DNA of 64,000 bases from Candidatus Melainabacteria bacterium MEL.A1 (GTDB lineage Bacteria; Cyanobacteriota; Vampirovibrionia; Gastranaerophilales; Gastranaerophilaceae), in the NCBI GenBank assembly GCA_001765415.1, contig CP017245.1, forward strand, positions 868,001 through 932,000, read 5' to 3'. The notes under the pieces are model-generated. The model was not told where the DNA came from and made no database searches. It saw nothing but the letters and a program-made list of their open reading frames with translations. The translations under genes were made by a program, and so were the position numbers. Shown piece after piece: positions 51,837 through 61,756 of this stretch (positions within the stretch are counted from its first letter, which is position 1; every line of letters starts with the position of its first letter).

Positions 51837-53186
51837 TTACCCAAATGTTTTGAATGAGCTTTCAACGTTTTTGTCAACTACATTTTTAACAGAATCATAT
51901 TCTGTTTGTAGGGCTGAGTGTTCTGTATCAAGTTTTTTCAATTCCAAATCAAGTTTTTTATCTTGATTTTCTAAATCCGCCATATCTTGATTGTATTTTG
52001 ATTCTGCACGAGCGATTGCACGTTCATCAGAAACTTCTTGGATACAATTGTCCTCTGAAATCGTTGTTGTTTTAAATGATTTTGAAGTTGTTGAATAGTA
52101 TTCCAATCTCAATGAACCATCTCTCAATGCAGCTTCAAAAACTGTATTATCTTTTAACGGAGATTTTTGAACATTGCCGGCAGTACCTGTTCCTACAGAT
52201 GCGTATTTGTAATGCTCAGGATCATCTTTTGCAGTAGCCGGTGTGTTTGTGTATGTAAAATATCCGCTTGATTGCATTTTTGAGAAGATATTTTTGTAGT
52301 AATTCAAATCAGCTTTATTACCAGCATCAAGTGCCAATTGGTAGCTGCTAGGGTCAAATGATTGGTTATTATTTTTTTGATCTGCAGTTAAACTTTCATC
52401 TGTTCTCATGAATGCCTCTGTTATCGCCATCGCATAATCATACAATTCACGAGATTCATCTGTTGTACCTTCATAATTAATTGGGTTATATTCGCCTGTT
52501 GGTTTTCCATCATCACCTAATACCGCCCAACTTGCATAACCACTACCAACTGATGAATAGCCTTTTGTTTTAGCTTCATCTGCAGTAATAACTTTACCGT
52601 CTTTGTCTAAATATTCTCCTTTGTCATTTGTATCTAATACATTATTCCATTTGAATCTATATGTACCATCATCATAAATACCTTTATGCTCATCATCACT
52701 ACATTCAATTCCTACTGATGCAAAATATTTATCCCAAGCTTCATGGATTTTTTGAGCTGCATCTTGTTTATCAGTAGCCGATAAAGAAGCAACATTCTGA
52801 ACTGTCATATCTGATTGCGAATAACCTAATTTAGCTAAGAATTGGTTATAATTTCCTGCTGATTGCTTATAAGCATTTGCAATATCTTCTGTAACCAAAA
52901 TTCTGCCCTTAGTATCAGTAACAACATATTGTTTAGTATTCGCAGCCATTTGTTTGTTTGTCATTGTGTCATACGAAATATCTGTATATGTTGCATCAGA
53001 GCCATTAAAACCTGTCAATACTGTCAATTTAGTAGTATTAAGAGCCTCGTTATATTCATTTGTAATCTGTTGTGTTTGATCCGCTAAACGTTGTTTTGAA
53101 TAGGAAATACTTTGACCACTATTTTCATTATTGGTCAATCTTGCTGTTATGCTTAATAGTCTAGCTTGTGACGCTGCCATTCCCAT
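51837..53186 (-). CDS. Unknown protein with MGMAASQARLL N-terminus and C-terminal coiled coil
   Basis: 449 residues, not recognised. It starts MGMAASQARLLSITARLTN, a polar amphipathic helix without a signal peptide. The first 60 residues and the last 60 (a Lys/Glu/Asp coiled coil, LELKKLDTEHSALQTEYDSV) are helical, with a mixed region between, an arrangement like flagellin-type or hook-associated proteins that pair N- and C-terminal helices. No flagellar gene is nearby. Start 53186 has AAAGGA 9 nt upstream. Similar in style to other lineage-specific proteins in this window. Confidence 0.6.
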   Translation of the reverse strand: MGMAASQARLLSITARLTNNENSGQSISYSKQRLADQTQQITNEYNEALNTTKLTVLTGFNGSDATYTDISYDTMTNKQMAANTKQYVVTDTKGRILVTEDIANAYKQSAGNYNQFLAKLGYSQSDMTVQNVASLSATDKQDAAQKIHEAWDKYFASVGIECSDDEHKGIYDDGTYRFKWNNVLDTNDKGEYLDKDGKVITADEAKTKGYSSVGSGYASWAVLGDDGKPTGEYNPINYEGTTDESRELYDYAMAITEAFMRTDESLTADQKNNNQSFDPSSYQLALDAGNKADLNYYKNIFSKMQSSGYFTYTNTPATAKDDPEHYKYASVGTGTAGNVQKSPLKDNTVFEAALRDGSLRLEYYSTTSKSFKTTTISEDNCIQEVSDERAIARAESKYNQDMADLENQDKKLDLELKKLDTEHSALQTEYDSVKNVVDKNVESSFKTFG

Positions 53187-53291
53187 AATAGATTTTCCTT
53201 TCCAAATTGTACAATCATGTCTACGGCACAATTGGTGGAAATCTTTAGAAAATGTTAACAGTTTGTTACAATATACAAAAATTTTTCAACT

Positions 53292-53324
53292 AAAAAAAGC
53301 TCCCTATTCATAAGGAGCTTTTTT
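53292..53324 (-). terminator. ileS terminator
   Basis: Arms AAAAAGCTCC (53294-53303) and GGAGCTTTTT (53314-53323) with A and T runs outside. It lies 19 nt past the ileS stop and would end the leftward gltP-ileS transcript. Confidence 0.85.
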
Positions 53325-53342
53325 ACATTTGGCTTTTCTTAT

Positions 53343-56165
53343 CTAACTAATTGCATCTGCGCATTCTTCGCAAATACCATCAGCGTTAAGTTTTCTATAT
53401 TTCCAGCAACGAGCGCATTTCTCACCTTCAGCCTTTGTCACCCATACAGTATAACCGTCTTCTGAATATTCATTTAAAACATTTTCCGGTTTTTCATCTG
53501 TTACACATGCCTGAGATGTAATAAAGATATTGCATAATTCATCTTCGTTTGCCTTCAAAATTTCTGCGTTGTCAGATTTTACAAAAACCGCAACTTCTAA
53601 TGAACTTCCAACTTGTTTTTCTGCTCTAAGAGGTTCAATAGCTCTTGTTACAACTTCACGAGCTTTCAAAATTTGCGTAAAATCATTTTCCAACTGTTCA
53701 TTATTCCACTCTGCTCTCGGTTTACACCAATCAGAAAGCAAAATACTTTCCAACCCGTCTTTTTGACATTCAGGAACGCTCATCCAAATATCTTCTGCTT
53801 GGTGAGGCATTACAGGAACAAGCATTCTAACAAGAGTTTGCAATGTTTCAAACAAAACAGTTTGACAAGCACGACGAGATAATGATTTTTTACCCGCAGT
53901 ATATAATCTATCCTTCACAATATCAAGATAGAACGAACTCAAATCAACTGCCGCAAAATTTTGAAGTTGTTGAAAGTATTTATAGAACTCGTAATTGTCA
54001 AAAGCTTCCGTAACACTTACAATCAATTGATTTAACTTGTGTAATGCGAATTTATCAATAGCTTTCAAATCTTGATATTCAACATAATCAGTTTTTGGAT
54101 CAAAGTCAAACAAGTTGCCTAACAAAAATCTTGAAGTATTTCTTGTTTTCTTAAAGATTTCTGCCAACTGTTTAACGATATTATTACCGATTTTTGTATC
54201 ATTTCTATAATCTACTGAGGCAGCCCACAATCTCAAGATATCAGCACCGTAAGTTTTAATAATTTCGTCAGGTCTAATATAGTTACCTAAAGATTTTGAC
54301 ATCTTTCTGCCGTCTTCTCCGAATACAAAACCGTGAGTTAATACTGATTTGTAAGGTGCTTTACCTTGAACTGCAACACTTGTCAATAATGATGACTGGA
54401 ACCATCCTCTGTGTTGGTCAGAGCCTTCCAAATACATTTCAACAGGTGTATGTCCCAAAACATCAGAACGTTTTTCAACGACTGCCTTCCAAGTTACACC
54501 GGAATCAAACCACACATCCATAATGTCGTTTTCTTTTTTGAAATGAGTTTTTCCGCACTTAGGGCATTTGAAACCTTGAGGCAACAACTCTTCTGCTGAA
54601 TATTTTACCCACGCATCAGAGCTTTCTTTTTCAAAGATTTTTGCAACATTTTCAACTGTTTCGTCAGTTACAATAACTTCTCCGCAATCTTCGCAATAGA
54701 AAACAGGAATTGGTACACCCCAAGCCCTTTGACGAGAGATACACCAGTCTGTACGACCCGCAACCATGTTTGAAATTCTAGCTTCTCCGCCTGCTGGAAT
54801 CCATTTTACACCCTTAATTGCTTCTAATGCTTTATCTCTAAATTTGTCAACTTTAACAAACCATTGAGGAGTTGCCCTGTAAATTACAGGATTTTTACAT
54901 CTCCAACAATGCGGATAACTGTGGTTGATATCTTGAGCTTTCAACAAAGCTCCACAATTTTTAAGTTTTTCAATAACGATAGAATTTCCTTTATAATAAG
55001 GAACACCTTCCAAATCCTTATCCTTAACCGCATCAGTCCAAACACCTTTGCTATCAAGTGGCGAGAACACTTCAATACCATACTTGCACCCAACTTCATA
55101 GTCCTCAAGACCATGCCCCGGAGCAGTATGTACAGAACCAGTACCTGCATCAAGCGTAACGTGTTCTCCCAAAATTATAGGAGATTTTCTATCTACTAAA
55201 GGATGTTGAGTTGTCAAAAGCTCTAAATCAGATCCAACACAAGATCCTAAAACTTTAATATCTTTTTCATCCCATTCAACATCAGCCAAAAAGCTTGCTA
55301 ATAAACCTTGCGCAACAACATAAACATCACCTTCATATTCAAAGAATGTATATTCAAACTTAGGGTGCATACTGATTGCCATATTTGAAGGAATTGTCCA
55401 AGGAGTTGTTGTCCAAATGATAGCGTAAATGCTGCTAAGAGGCGAAGCGCCTAAGCAGCTAAGTTTTTTAAGTTTTTCTGTACTTTCATCATCAAACTTA
55501 AATCTTACATAAATAGAAGTTGAAGTAACATCAGCATACTCAACTTCTGCTTCAGCAAGAGCAGTTTCGCAAGATGCACACCAATAAACAGGTTTCAACC
55601 CTTTTTCAATATAACCTTTTTTATACATTTCGCCAAAAACTCGAACTTGTTCAGCTTCAAATTCAGGCTTAATAGTTAAATAAGGATTTTCCCAATCTCC
55701 CAAAACGCCAAGACGTTTAAATTCATTTTCTTGACCTTTCAAGCTATTGTGAGCATATTCACGGCATTTTTGACGTAGTTCGTAAGGAGTTACTGCACTT
55801 CTGCCACCTTTAATATTTTTTACTACTTTGTTTTCAATTGGCAAACCGTGTCCGTCATAACCAGGGACATACGGAGTGTAATAACCGGCTTGTGCTTTAT
55901 ATTTCAATAAAATATCTTTAAGGATTTTGTTAAGAGCAGTCCCAACGTGAATTTTTTCGGAACTCAAGTATGGAGGACCGTCGTGCAAAATGAATTTATT
56001 TGCCTTATCACGGTTGTTAATAATCTTGTTATAAATATCATGTTCAGCCCAAAATTTTTGGATTTCAAGTTCTCTAACGGTTGCATTTGCTCTCATTGCT
56101 AAAGTTGTTTGAGGCAAATTTAATGTTTCTTTGTACTCTTTTTTTGTACCTGTTTCGTTGCTCAT
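53343..56165 (-). CDS. ileS: Isoleucyl-tRNA synthetase
   Basis: 940 residues; charges tRNA-Ile. Class I signature positions: HDGPPYLSSEKIHVGTALNK near 56-75, where HIGH reads HVGT, and an intact KMSKSLGN near 622. The editing domain has WTTTPWTIPSN near 254. The C-terminal zinc site CARCWKYRKL...CEEC is present, as in long bacterial IleRS. It begins 8 bp after gltP, so co-transcribed; no room for a T-box leader directly upstream. Confidence 0.97.
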   Translation of the reverse strand: MSNETGTKKEYKETLNLPQTTLAMRANATVRELEIQKFWAEHDIYNKIINNRDKANKFILHDGPPYLSSEKIHVGTALNKILKDILLKYKAQAGYYTPYVPGYDGHGLPIENKVVKNIKGGRSAVTPYELRQKCREYAHNSLKGQENEFKRLGVLGDWENPYLTIKPEFEAEQVRVFGEMYKKGYIEKGLKPVYWCASCETALAEAEVEYADVTSTSIYVRFKFDDESTEKLKKLSCLGASPLSSIYAIIWTTTPWTIPSNMAISMHPKFEYTFFEYEGDVYVVAQGLLASFLADVEWDEKDIKVLGSCVGSDLELLTTQHPLVDRKSPIILGEHVTLDAGTGSVHTAPGHGLEDYEVGCKYGIEVFSPLDSKGVWTDAVKDKDLEGVPYYKGNSIVIEKLKNCGALLKAQDINHSYPHCWRCKNPVIYRATPQWFVKVDKFRDKALEAIKGVKWIPAGGEARISNMVAGRTDWCISRQRAWGVPIPVFYCEDCGEVIVTDETVENVAKIFEKESSDAWVKYSAEELLPQGFKCPKCGKTHFKKENDIMDVWFDSGVTWKAVVEKRSDVLGHTPVEMYLEGSDQHRGWFQSSLLTSVAVQGKAPYKSVLTHGFVFGEDGRKMSKSLGNYIRPDEIIKTYGADILRLWAASVDYRNDTKIGNNIVKQLAEIFKKTRNTSRFLLGNLFDFDPKTDYVEYQDLKAIDKFALHKLNQLIVSVTEAFDNYEFYKYFQQLQNFAAVDLSSFYLDIVKDRLYTAGKKSLSRRACQTVLFETLQTLVRMLVPVMPHQAEDIWMSVPECQKDGLESILLSDWCKPRAEWNNEQLENDFTQILKAREVVTRAIEPLRAEKQVGSSLEVAVFVKSDNAEILKANEDELCNIFITSQACVTDEKPENVLNEYSEDGYTVWVTKAEGEKCARCWKYRKLNADGICEECADAIS

Positions 56166-56173
56166 ACTCTTTT

Positions 56174-57499
56174 CTATCCTTCTTTTATTTGTTCTAGTTT
56201 TTGTTGTAGATCGTGTCCAAGACTTTCTTCTTTAGACTGTTCTACAAATTCTTTCATTTTGTCATAATCAAAAGCTTTTTCCCACCTTGCAATAACAACA
56301 GTTGCAACACAGTTACCAACAAGGTTAATAGTAGTTCTGCCCATATCAAGAATTTGATCAATACCTAAAAGAATTGCTACTCCCAAAATAGGAATATTGA
56401 AACTTGCTAAAGTTCCTGCAAGCACAATTAACGCAACTCTTGGTGCGCCGGCAATACCTTTACTTGTAAGCATTAGTGCAATCATAATAATAATTTGTTG
56501 ATTGATATCAAGATTTATTCCGACAATTTGAGATGAGAATAAAACTCCCATTGCAAGGTAAATCGTACTTCCGTCAAGATTAAATGTATAACCAGTCGGC
56601 ATAACAAAACCAACTATATTTTTTGGAACACCAAAACGCTCCATAATCTCCATTGCTTTAGGAAACGCAGCTTCTGAACTTGCGGTAGTAAATGCCAACA
56701 ATGCAGGTTCTTGAACAGCTCTCAACAAATTTCTCAAAGAAATTTTTACAATTTTGCAAGCAATAAATAATACCAACAACACAAATACTGCCAATGCAAC
56801 ATACATCGCACCAATAACTTTGAAGTAACTTTTCAAAACCGCCACACCGTTCGCTCCAATAGTAGACGCAATAGCTCCAAAAATTCCGAGAGGAGCAAAA
56901 TACATTACGTATTCCGTAAATTTAAACATTATTTGCGAAACGGAATTTAACAGTTCAATAACTGGTTTTGCAGGTTTCCCAACCGCAACCATAGCCAAAG
57001 CAAAAAATATTGAAAATACTACGATTTGCAACAAATTACCCTGTGCCATCGCATCAATAATACTTGTTGGGAAAATACTTGTAACCATCTCACTAATCGA
57101 CGTATGCGCCTGAGTTGCAGCCATAAGCCCCGCTTCTTGCATGTGGATAGCATGAATAGAATTGCTTGTTACAAAACCAATTCCCGGTTTGAAGATGTTT
57201 GCAGTAGTAAGCCCGATTATCAAAGCCAAAGTGGTTACAATTTCAAAGTAAATAATTGTTTTAAGCCCGATTTTACCCAAACTTTTTGCATCACCATGTC
57301 CCGCAATTCCGACAACTAAAGTTGCGAAAAGCAACGGAGCAATAATCATTTTAACCATTCTTAAAAAGATTACAGCAAACGGTTTCATTCGAACCGCAAA
57401 ATCAGGGGCAAAATGTCCTACGACAACACCTAAAATAAGTGCTATAAATATTAGGGCTGTTAATTTTGAATGTTTCAATTTGTGGTACCTCAAAAACAT
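56174..57499 (-). CDS. Dicarboxylate/amino acid:cation symporter (GltP/DctA family)
   Basis: 441 residues with about eight membrane helices and two re-entrant loops. Family motifs: TTASSEAAFPKAMEIME near 280 (the serine-rich HP1 loop, here ASSEA), and MPTGYTFNLDGSTIYLAMGV near 308 (the NMDGT-type motif reading NLDGS). It imports glutamate, aspartate or C4-dicarboxylates with protons or sodium. The ATG at 57499 is unusually close to TATAAT, so the true start may differ by a few codons. It is the upstream partner of ileS. Confidence 0.93.
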   Translation of the reverse strand: MFLRYHKLKHSKLTALIFIALILGVVVGHFAPDFAVRMKPFAVIFLRMVKMIIAPLLFATLVVGIAGHGDAKSLGKIGLKTIIYFEIVTTLALIIGLTTANIFKPGIGFVTSNSIHAIHMQEAGLMAATQAHTSISEMVTSIFPTSIIDAMAQGNLLQIVVFSIFFALAMVAVGKPAKPVIELLNSVSQIMFKFTEYVMYFAPLGIFGAIASTIGANGVAVLKSYFKVIGAMYVALAVFVLLVLFIACKIVKISLRNLLRAVQEPALLAFTTASSEAAFPKAMEIMERFGVPKNIVGFVMPTGYTFNLDGSTIYLAMGVLFSSQIVGINLDINQQIIIMIALMLTSKGIAGAPRVALIVLAGTLASFNIPILGVAILLGIDQILDMGRTTINLVGNCVATVVIARWEKAFDYDKMKEFVEQSKEESLGHDLQQKLEQIKEG

Positions 57500-57655
57500 T
57501 ATATTATAAACATGTCCATATTGAAAAAACCTGTTACGTTTCGTTAAATTATTTGTAAATTATTGTTAACATTTGGAAGAAAAATAGCATAAAAATTATT
57601 GACGTGTTTTCATGTAGACAACGAATTTAGTGTAAATTTGAAAGGTATAAAAATT

Positions 57656-58192
57656 ATGGCAGACAATATGACTATCGGACCGGCATTATCTATCGGCGGA
57701 AATACTGTCCAAATGACACAAAAAGGTAAAGTACAAGTAACCAATGCTCAGGGCAAAGTTAAAACTTTATCTCAAGATCAATTCAAAAAACAATTAATCA
57801 AAAATGCAAATAATATTGAAACTGGAAAAGATTTTGAGTTTAAAAAAGATAATAATAAAACTGCATTAATCGCAGGTGGAACAATCGCCGCAGCAGCAAT
57901 CGCAACAGGTATTGTTTACCGTAAAGATATTACAAAGTATGTAAAAGATTTCTCATGGAACAAGCTAAAGAAAGATGTTAAAGGTTTATTCTCTGGTGCA
58001 AAAGAAAAAATTTCAGGTTTATTTAAGAAAAAAAGTAAAATAACACCTAAAATTGGCGTAGAATATGAAAATGCAGCAAACTTAGATTTCGCAAAGAAAT
58101 TTGATGCCTCATTCCAAAAAGGAAGTGCAGATAGAAATTTAAGAGCTAGAATGATTCGAGATGCTCGAGCTGCTTTTACCAACAAAGATTAG
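57656..58192 (+). CDS. Unknown protein with one hydrophobic helix
   Basis: 178 residues, not recognised. The N-terminus is MADNMTIGPALSIGGNTVQM, followed by a short basic region, one hydrophobic segment (TALIAGGTIAAAAIATGIVY, about 79-98), and a Lys-rich amphipathic tail. A plausible single-pass inner-membrane protein or secretion substrate. Start 57656 follows AAAGGT; an upstream in-frame TTG-type start is not preferred. A strong terminator follows. Confidence 0.55.
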   Translation: MADNMTIGPALSIGGNTVQMTQKGKVQVTNAQGKVKTLSQDQFKKQLIKNANNIETGKDFEFKKDNNKTALIAGGTIAAAAIATGIVYRKDITKYVKDFSWNKLKKDVKGLFSGAKEKISGLFKKKSKITPKIGVEYENAANLDFAKKFDASFQKGSADRNLRARMIRDARAAFTNKD

Positions 58193-58210
58193 AATATATA
58201 TTAATTAAGT

Positions 58211-58247
58211 AAAATCACCTCTATTATAAAAATAGAGGTGATTTTTT
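58211..58247. terminator. Bidirectional terminator
   Basis: Stem AAAATCACCTCTATT (58211-58225) and AATAGAGGTGATTTT (58231-58245), five-base loop. It ends the 57656 gene and, read leftward, lies at the stop of the RgpF-like gene. Confidence 0.9.
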
Positions 58248-59139
58248 AATCTTTTACAAATATAAAAATTTTATCAATCAAAATAGAAAATATTTTTCTT
58301 ATTGCAAACGGAAAATCTGAAATAAAATCAAATATTGAAATCTTCATTTTTGCAGGAATTTTGTGATTAATTTGTCTTGACAATTTTATCAAATTTTTAG
58401 GATAATCTTTCAAATATTTTTCATAGCCGTCTATTGTAGTAATACTCGTATTTTTCAAATCAAATAACGATTTTTTAATAAATGGCATTTTATGATTTTC
58501 AATAATTTGCCGCCATTTCAAAATAGCTATATTATTTACATTTTCAAAAGCATTAACCAAAACTTTATATTTATAACATTTTTTTAAAAGTAATTCTGTC
58601 AAACCGATTTCATACTTGGAAACTATCAATTTTTTATTATCTTGATGAACAACTGAGAGCATAAATTTTTGGAAATCTTCTGACGTAAAAATCTTTTTAT
58701 TAAACGCAACAAAATAACTTTGAATATGCGGGCGTTTAACAAAAAAATGACCTATTGATTTTTTATACCCAAAATTATTTTTAGTAATCCCCCAAAAATC
58801 ACAATCCTCTTTTTCCATATTCGCAAAAACTTCTGAAATAGGATAAATCGGGCCATAACAACTATCATTTGCAAAAATTAATTCATCATAAACATTCAAA
58901 AAATTTTTTAAATACAAAAAACCTCTTTTATAAGAACCAAAATCATATTCATCATGTTTTTCACAAATCGAATGAATTACATAATCTTTCACTTTTTCGA
59001 TTTCAGAATTATCTAACTCGCAACAAGAAACAAAAACAACTTCACATCCAGCCTCTTTCAATGATTTTAGGTAATATGCAACATAATCATCAATTTTATT
59101 ATTTTTATCATAGTGCGCAAATACAACAACTCTTTTCAT
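58246..59139 (-). CDS. RgpF/rhamnan-synthesis-F-like glycan enzyme
   Basis: 297 residues matching the RgpF family (PF05045), found in rhamnose-glucose polysaccharide clusters. The N-terminus is VVVFAHYDKNNKIDDYVAYY; then DFGSYKRGF, FANDSCYGPIYPISEVFANM near 91-110, DFWGITKN and HIQSYFVAFNKKIF. Family members are glycosyltransferase-like and act on cell-surface polysaccharide. No neighbouring polysaccharide genes. TATAAT lies seven nt before the ATG, with no Shine-Dalgarno. Confidence 0.85.
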   Translation of the reverse strand: MKRVVVFAHYDKNNKIDDYVAYYLKSLKEAGCEVVFVSCCELDNSEIEKVKDYVIHSICEKHDEYDFGSYKRGFLYLKNFLNVYDELIFANDSCYGPIYPISEVFANMEKEDCDFWGITKNNFGYKKSIGHFFVKRPHIQSYFVAFNKKIFTSEDFQKFMLSVVHQDNKKLIVSKYEIGLTELLLKKCYKYKVLVNAFENVNNIAILKWRQIIENHKMPFIKKSLFDLKNTSITTIDGYEKYLKDYPKNLIKLSRQINHKIPAKMKISIFDFISDFPFAIRKIFSILIDKIFIFVKD

Positions 59140-59146
59140 AAAAAAA

Positions 59147-59152
59147 ATTATA
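59147..59152 (-). promoter_or_regulatory. -10 box of the RgpF-like gene (leaderless geometry)
   Basis: Extended -10 TGATATAAT on the minus strand (TATAAT at 59152-59147), seven nt before ATG 59139. Confidence 0.55.
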
Positions 59153-59232
59153 TCATGAAAATTTGTAATTCATTTGAGTTTGTAGTATCATTCAGTCAAA
59201 GAGAATAATTAAATCGAGAGGGAAGTATAAAA

Positions 59233-61698
59233 ATGCAAGTATCATTAAACTGGTTAAACGAATTTGTTGATTTATCAGATATAGAAGTAGAACAAATTGC
59301 TCATGAGTTAACTATGAGTGGATTAGAAGTAGAGGCGGTTGAAGAATTAAAACCACAATTTACAAACATAAAAACAGTTAAAATTGAAAAAATTGATAAT
59401 CACCCAAATTCTGATCACCTTCACCTTGTAACGGTAAACACAGGTTCTGGTTTAAAAACAGTTGTTTGTGGCGCACAAAACATTGCAGTAGGACAAATTA
59501 TTCCTTACGCATCTGTTGGTTCACAAGTTTTAGATAGAAAAACCGGCGAAATGTTCACACTTGCTCCTGCAACAATTAGAGGAGTTGAATCTCAAGGTAT
59601 GCTTTGTTCGGCAGATGAACTTGGCGTTGCAGAAAGAAATTATCAAGAAGAAGACGGAATACTTGTTCTTAATAGAATATTTCCGGATGTTCAAATTGGA
59701 GCAGATGTAAAAGATGTTTTAGGGTTCGAAAAAGATTATATCTTAGATGTAGCTCCGACAGCAAATAGAGGCGATCAAATGTCTGTAATCGGTGTTGCAA
59801 GAGAATTAAGCGCAATTTTTGACAAACCGTTAAAATTCTCTCCTCTTGAATGTACAAAAGATTTATCAACTGATAAATTCAAAGTAGAAATCAAAGACGA
59901 AGATGTTTGTAAATACTATTCAATCGGAGTTTTGAAAAATATCAAAATCAAGCCGTCACCTGAATGGATGCAAAAAAGACTTTTAGCATCAGGGGTTCGT
60001 GCAATCAACAATGTAGTCGACATCACAAACTATGTAATGCTTGAATACGGAACACCTTTTCACGCATTTGATTTAGATAAATTAAACGGTTATTTATGTG
60101 TAAGACGTGCGCAAGATGGCGAAAAAATCGTTACATTGGATAGTGTCGAAAGAACTTTAACAACCGATAGTGTTTTAATCGCAGATGAAACGAAAGGCGT
60201 GTGTCTTGCTGGTGTATTTGGAGGAGAAAACTCTGAAATTGACGACAATACAAAAAATATCGCATTAGAAGCAGCTTATTTTACTCCGGCAAGCAACAGA
60301 AAATCAGCAAGAAGCGTTGGTTACAGGTCAGAAGCTTGCGCAAGATTTGAACGTGGAGTTGACATTGAGGCTATCAAACCGGCTTTAATGCGTGCTATGC
60401 AACTTTTAGTTGAACTTGCAGATGCTCAAATTGAAGGAGTTGTAGAAGCCGGCAAAAACAAACTTGAACCTATCGAAATCACATTAAGATATGCACAAAT
60501 TAAACGTATCTTGGGTTGTGAAATATCTTCTGATAAATGTATTACAATTTTAGAAAAACTAGGTTTTAAAAATCTTGGCGGAAACGCTGCTGCAGCAAAA
60601 TTCTTAGTTCCGTCTTTCAGAGCCGGAGATGTTACTCGTGAAATCGACCTAATCGAAGAAATAGCAAGAATTAACGGATATGACAAAATCACTCCGACAC
60701 TTCCGGCGAAAAACCAAACTCCAGAAATCACTTTAGAAGAAAAAGTTATTAAAAAAGTAAACGAATTAATGCTTTCATCTGGATTAGATGAAATTATCAC
60801 AACTTCACTAATCGGAAAACCTTTGTTAGATAAATATATGCAAACATTTGACGAAACAAAAGCCGTTAAAGTACTTAATTCTGCAAGTGATGAAAGTACA
60901 ATGCTAAGACAGGGTATGGCTGCCAGCGTTCTTAACTGTATGAAATACAACTACGACAACGCACAAAAAACTGTTTGGGCTTATGAAATCGGTAAAACCT
61001 ATATCGTAGAAAATCCGGCTGATGAAAGAACTTCTGGCGTTAAAGAATCTCGTGTTCTTGCCGGTGTTTTGACTGGCGAAGTTGAAAATTCTAAATGGCA
61101 AGTTAAATCTCACACAGATTTCTATACACTTAAAGGTATTATCGAAAAATTGTTTGAAGAACTTGGTGTAACTAAAAGAATTAAACTTACACCATGTGAA
61201 GATATTGATTATATGCACCCATACAGAAGTGCAAAAGTTAATGTTTTGGGTAAAAACTTAACTTGCATCGGGTATTTCGGACAAATTCATCCAATCTTGA
61301 AAGACAAATTGAAAATCAAAGGTCAAGATGTATTTATGTTTGAAATCAACCTTGATAGCTTGATTTCTATTATCAAAGAACACACTGTTAGATTTAAAAA
61401 ACTTCCTCAATTCCCGGAAGTTCGTCGTGATTTGGCTTTCGTAATCAACGAAGAAGTTTCATTTGACGATATTCAAAGAGTTATTAAAGGTGCAGTTCAA
61501 CAAAACATCTTTAAAGGTAGCGAAGTTTTTGACGTATATCAAGGCGAAAACATTGAAAAAGGCTTCAAGAGCCTTGCTTTTCGTATAAAAATGCAAGATG
61601 AAAACGCAACATTAACCGACGAAGTTATTGACCGTCAAATGAACAATGTTCGTACTAAATTGCAAAAAACTTATGCAGAAATCAGCTTTAGAGAATAA
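59233..61698 (+). CDS. pheT: Phenylalanyl-tRNA synthetase beta subunit
   Basis: 821 residues, the usual length. In order: an N-terminal OB/tRNA-binding domain (HPNSDHLHLVTVNTG near 57), the B3/B4 editing region (NVVDITNYVMLEYGTPFHAF near 260; RFERGVDIE near 376), B5 (LIEEIARINGYDKI near 474), the catalytic-like domain, and the C-terminal anticodon-binding FDX-ACB domain (FPEVRRDLAFVINEEVSF near 730). The partner pheS is not in this window, so the two subunits are unlinked here. GAGAGGGAAG precedes the ATG. Confidence 0.97.
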   Translation: MQVSLNWLNEFVDLSDIEVEQIAHELTMSGLEVEAVEELKPQFTNIKTVKIEKIDNHPNSDHLHLVTVNTGSGLKTVVCGAQNIAVGQIIPYASVGSQVLDRKTGEMFTLAPATIRGVESQGMLCSADELGVAERNYQEEDGILVLNRIFPDVQIGADVKDVLGFEKDYILDVAPTANRGDQMSVIGVARELSAIFDKPLKFSPLECTKDLSTDKFKVEIKDEDVCKYYSIGVLKNIKIKPSPEWMQKRLLASGVRAINNVVDITNYVMLEYGTPFHAFDLDKLNGYLCVRRAQDGEKIVTLDSVERTLTTDSVLIADETKGVCLAGVFGGENSEIDDNTKNIALEAAYFTPASNRKSARSVGYRSEACARFERGVDIEAIKPALMRAMQLLVELADAQIEGVVEAGKNKLEPIEITLRYAQIKRILGCEISSDKCITILEKLGFKNLGGNAAAAKFLVPSFRAGDVTREIDLIEEIARINGYDKITPTLPAKNQTPEITLEEKVIKKVNELMLSSGLDEIITTSLIGKPLLDKYMQTFDETKAVKVLNSASDESTMLRQGMAASVLNCMKYNYDNAQKTVWAYEIGKTYIVENPADERTSGVKESRVLAGVLTGEVENSKWQVKSHTDFYTLKGIIEKLFEELGVTKRIKLTPCEDIDYMHPYRSAKVNVLGKNLTCIGYFGQIHPILKDKLKIKGQDVFMFEINLDSLISIIKEHTVRFKKLPQFPEVRRDLAFVINEEVSFDDIQRVIKGAVQQNIFKGSEVFDVYQGENIEKGFKSLAFRIKMQDENATLTDEVIDRQMNNVRTKLQKTYAEISFRE

Positions 61699-61756
61699 TT
61701 CTCTCAAGAAATTCAAATGGCAAGAATGCAAGACAAACTATAAAGAGGAAAGTAAA

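Noticed and set aside
51837..53186. Flagellin or hook-associated protein
   Set aside because: The helical ends resemble that layout, but no recognised flagellin motif or flagellar gene is present.
56166..56173. T-box riboswitch controlling ileS
   Set aside because: Only 8 bp separate ileS from the upstream symporter gene, leaving no space for a leader RNA there.
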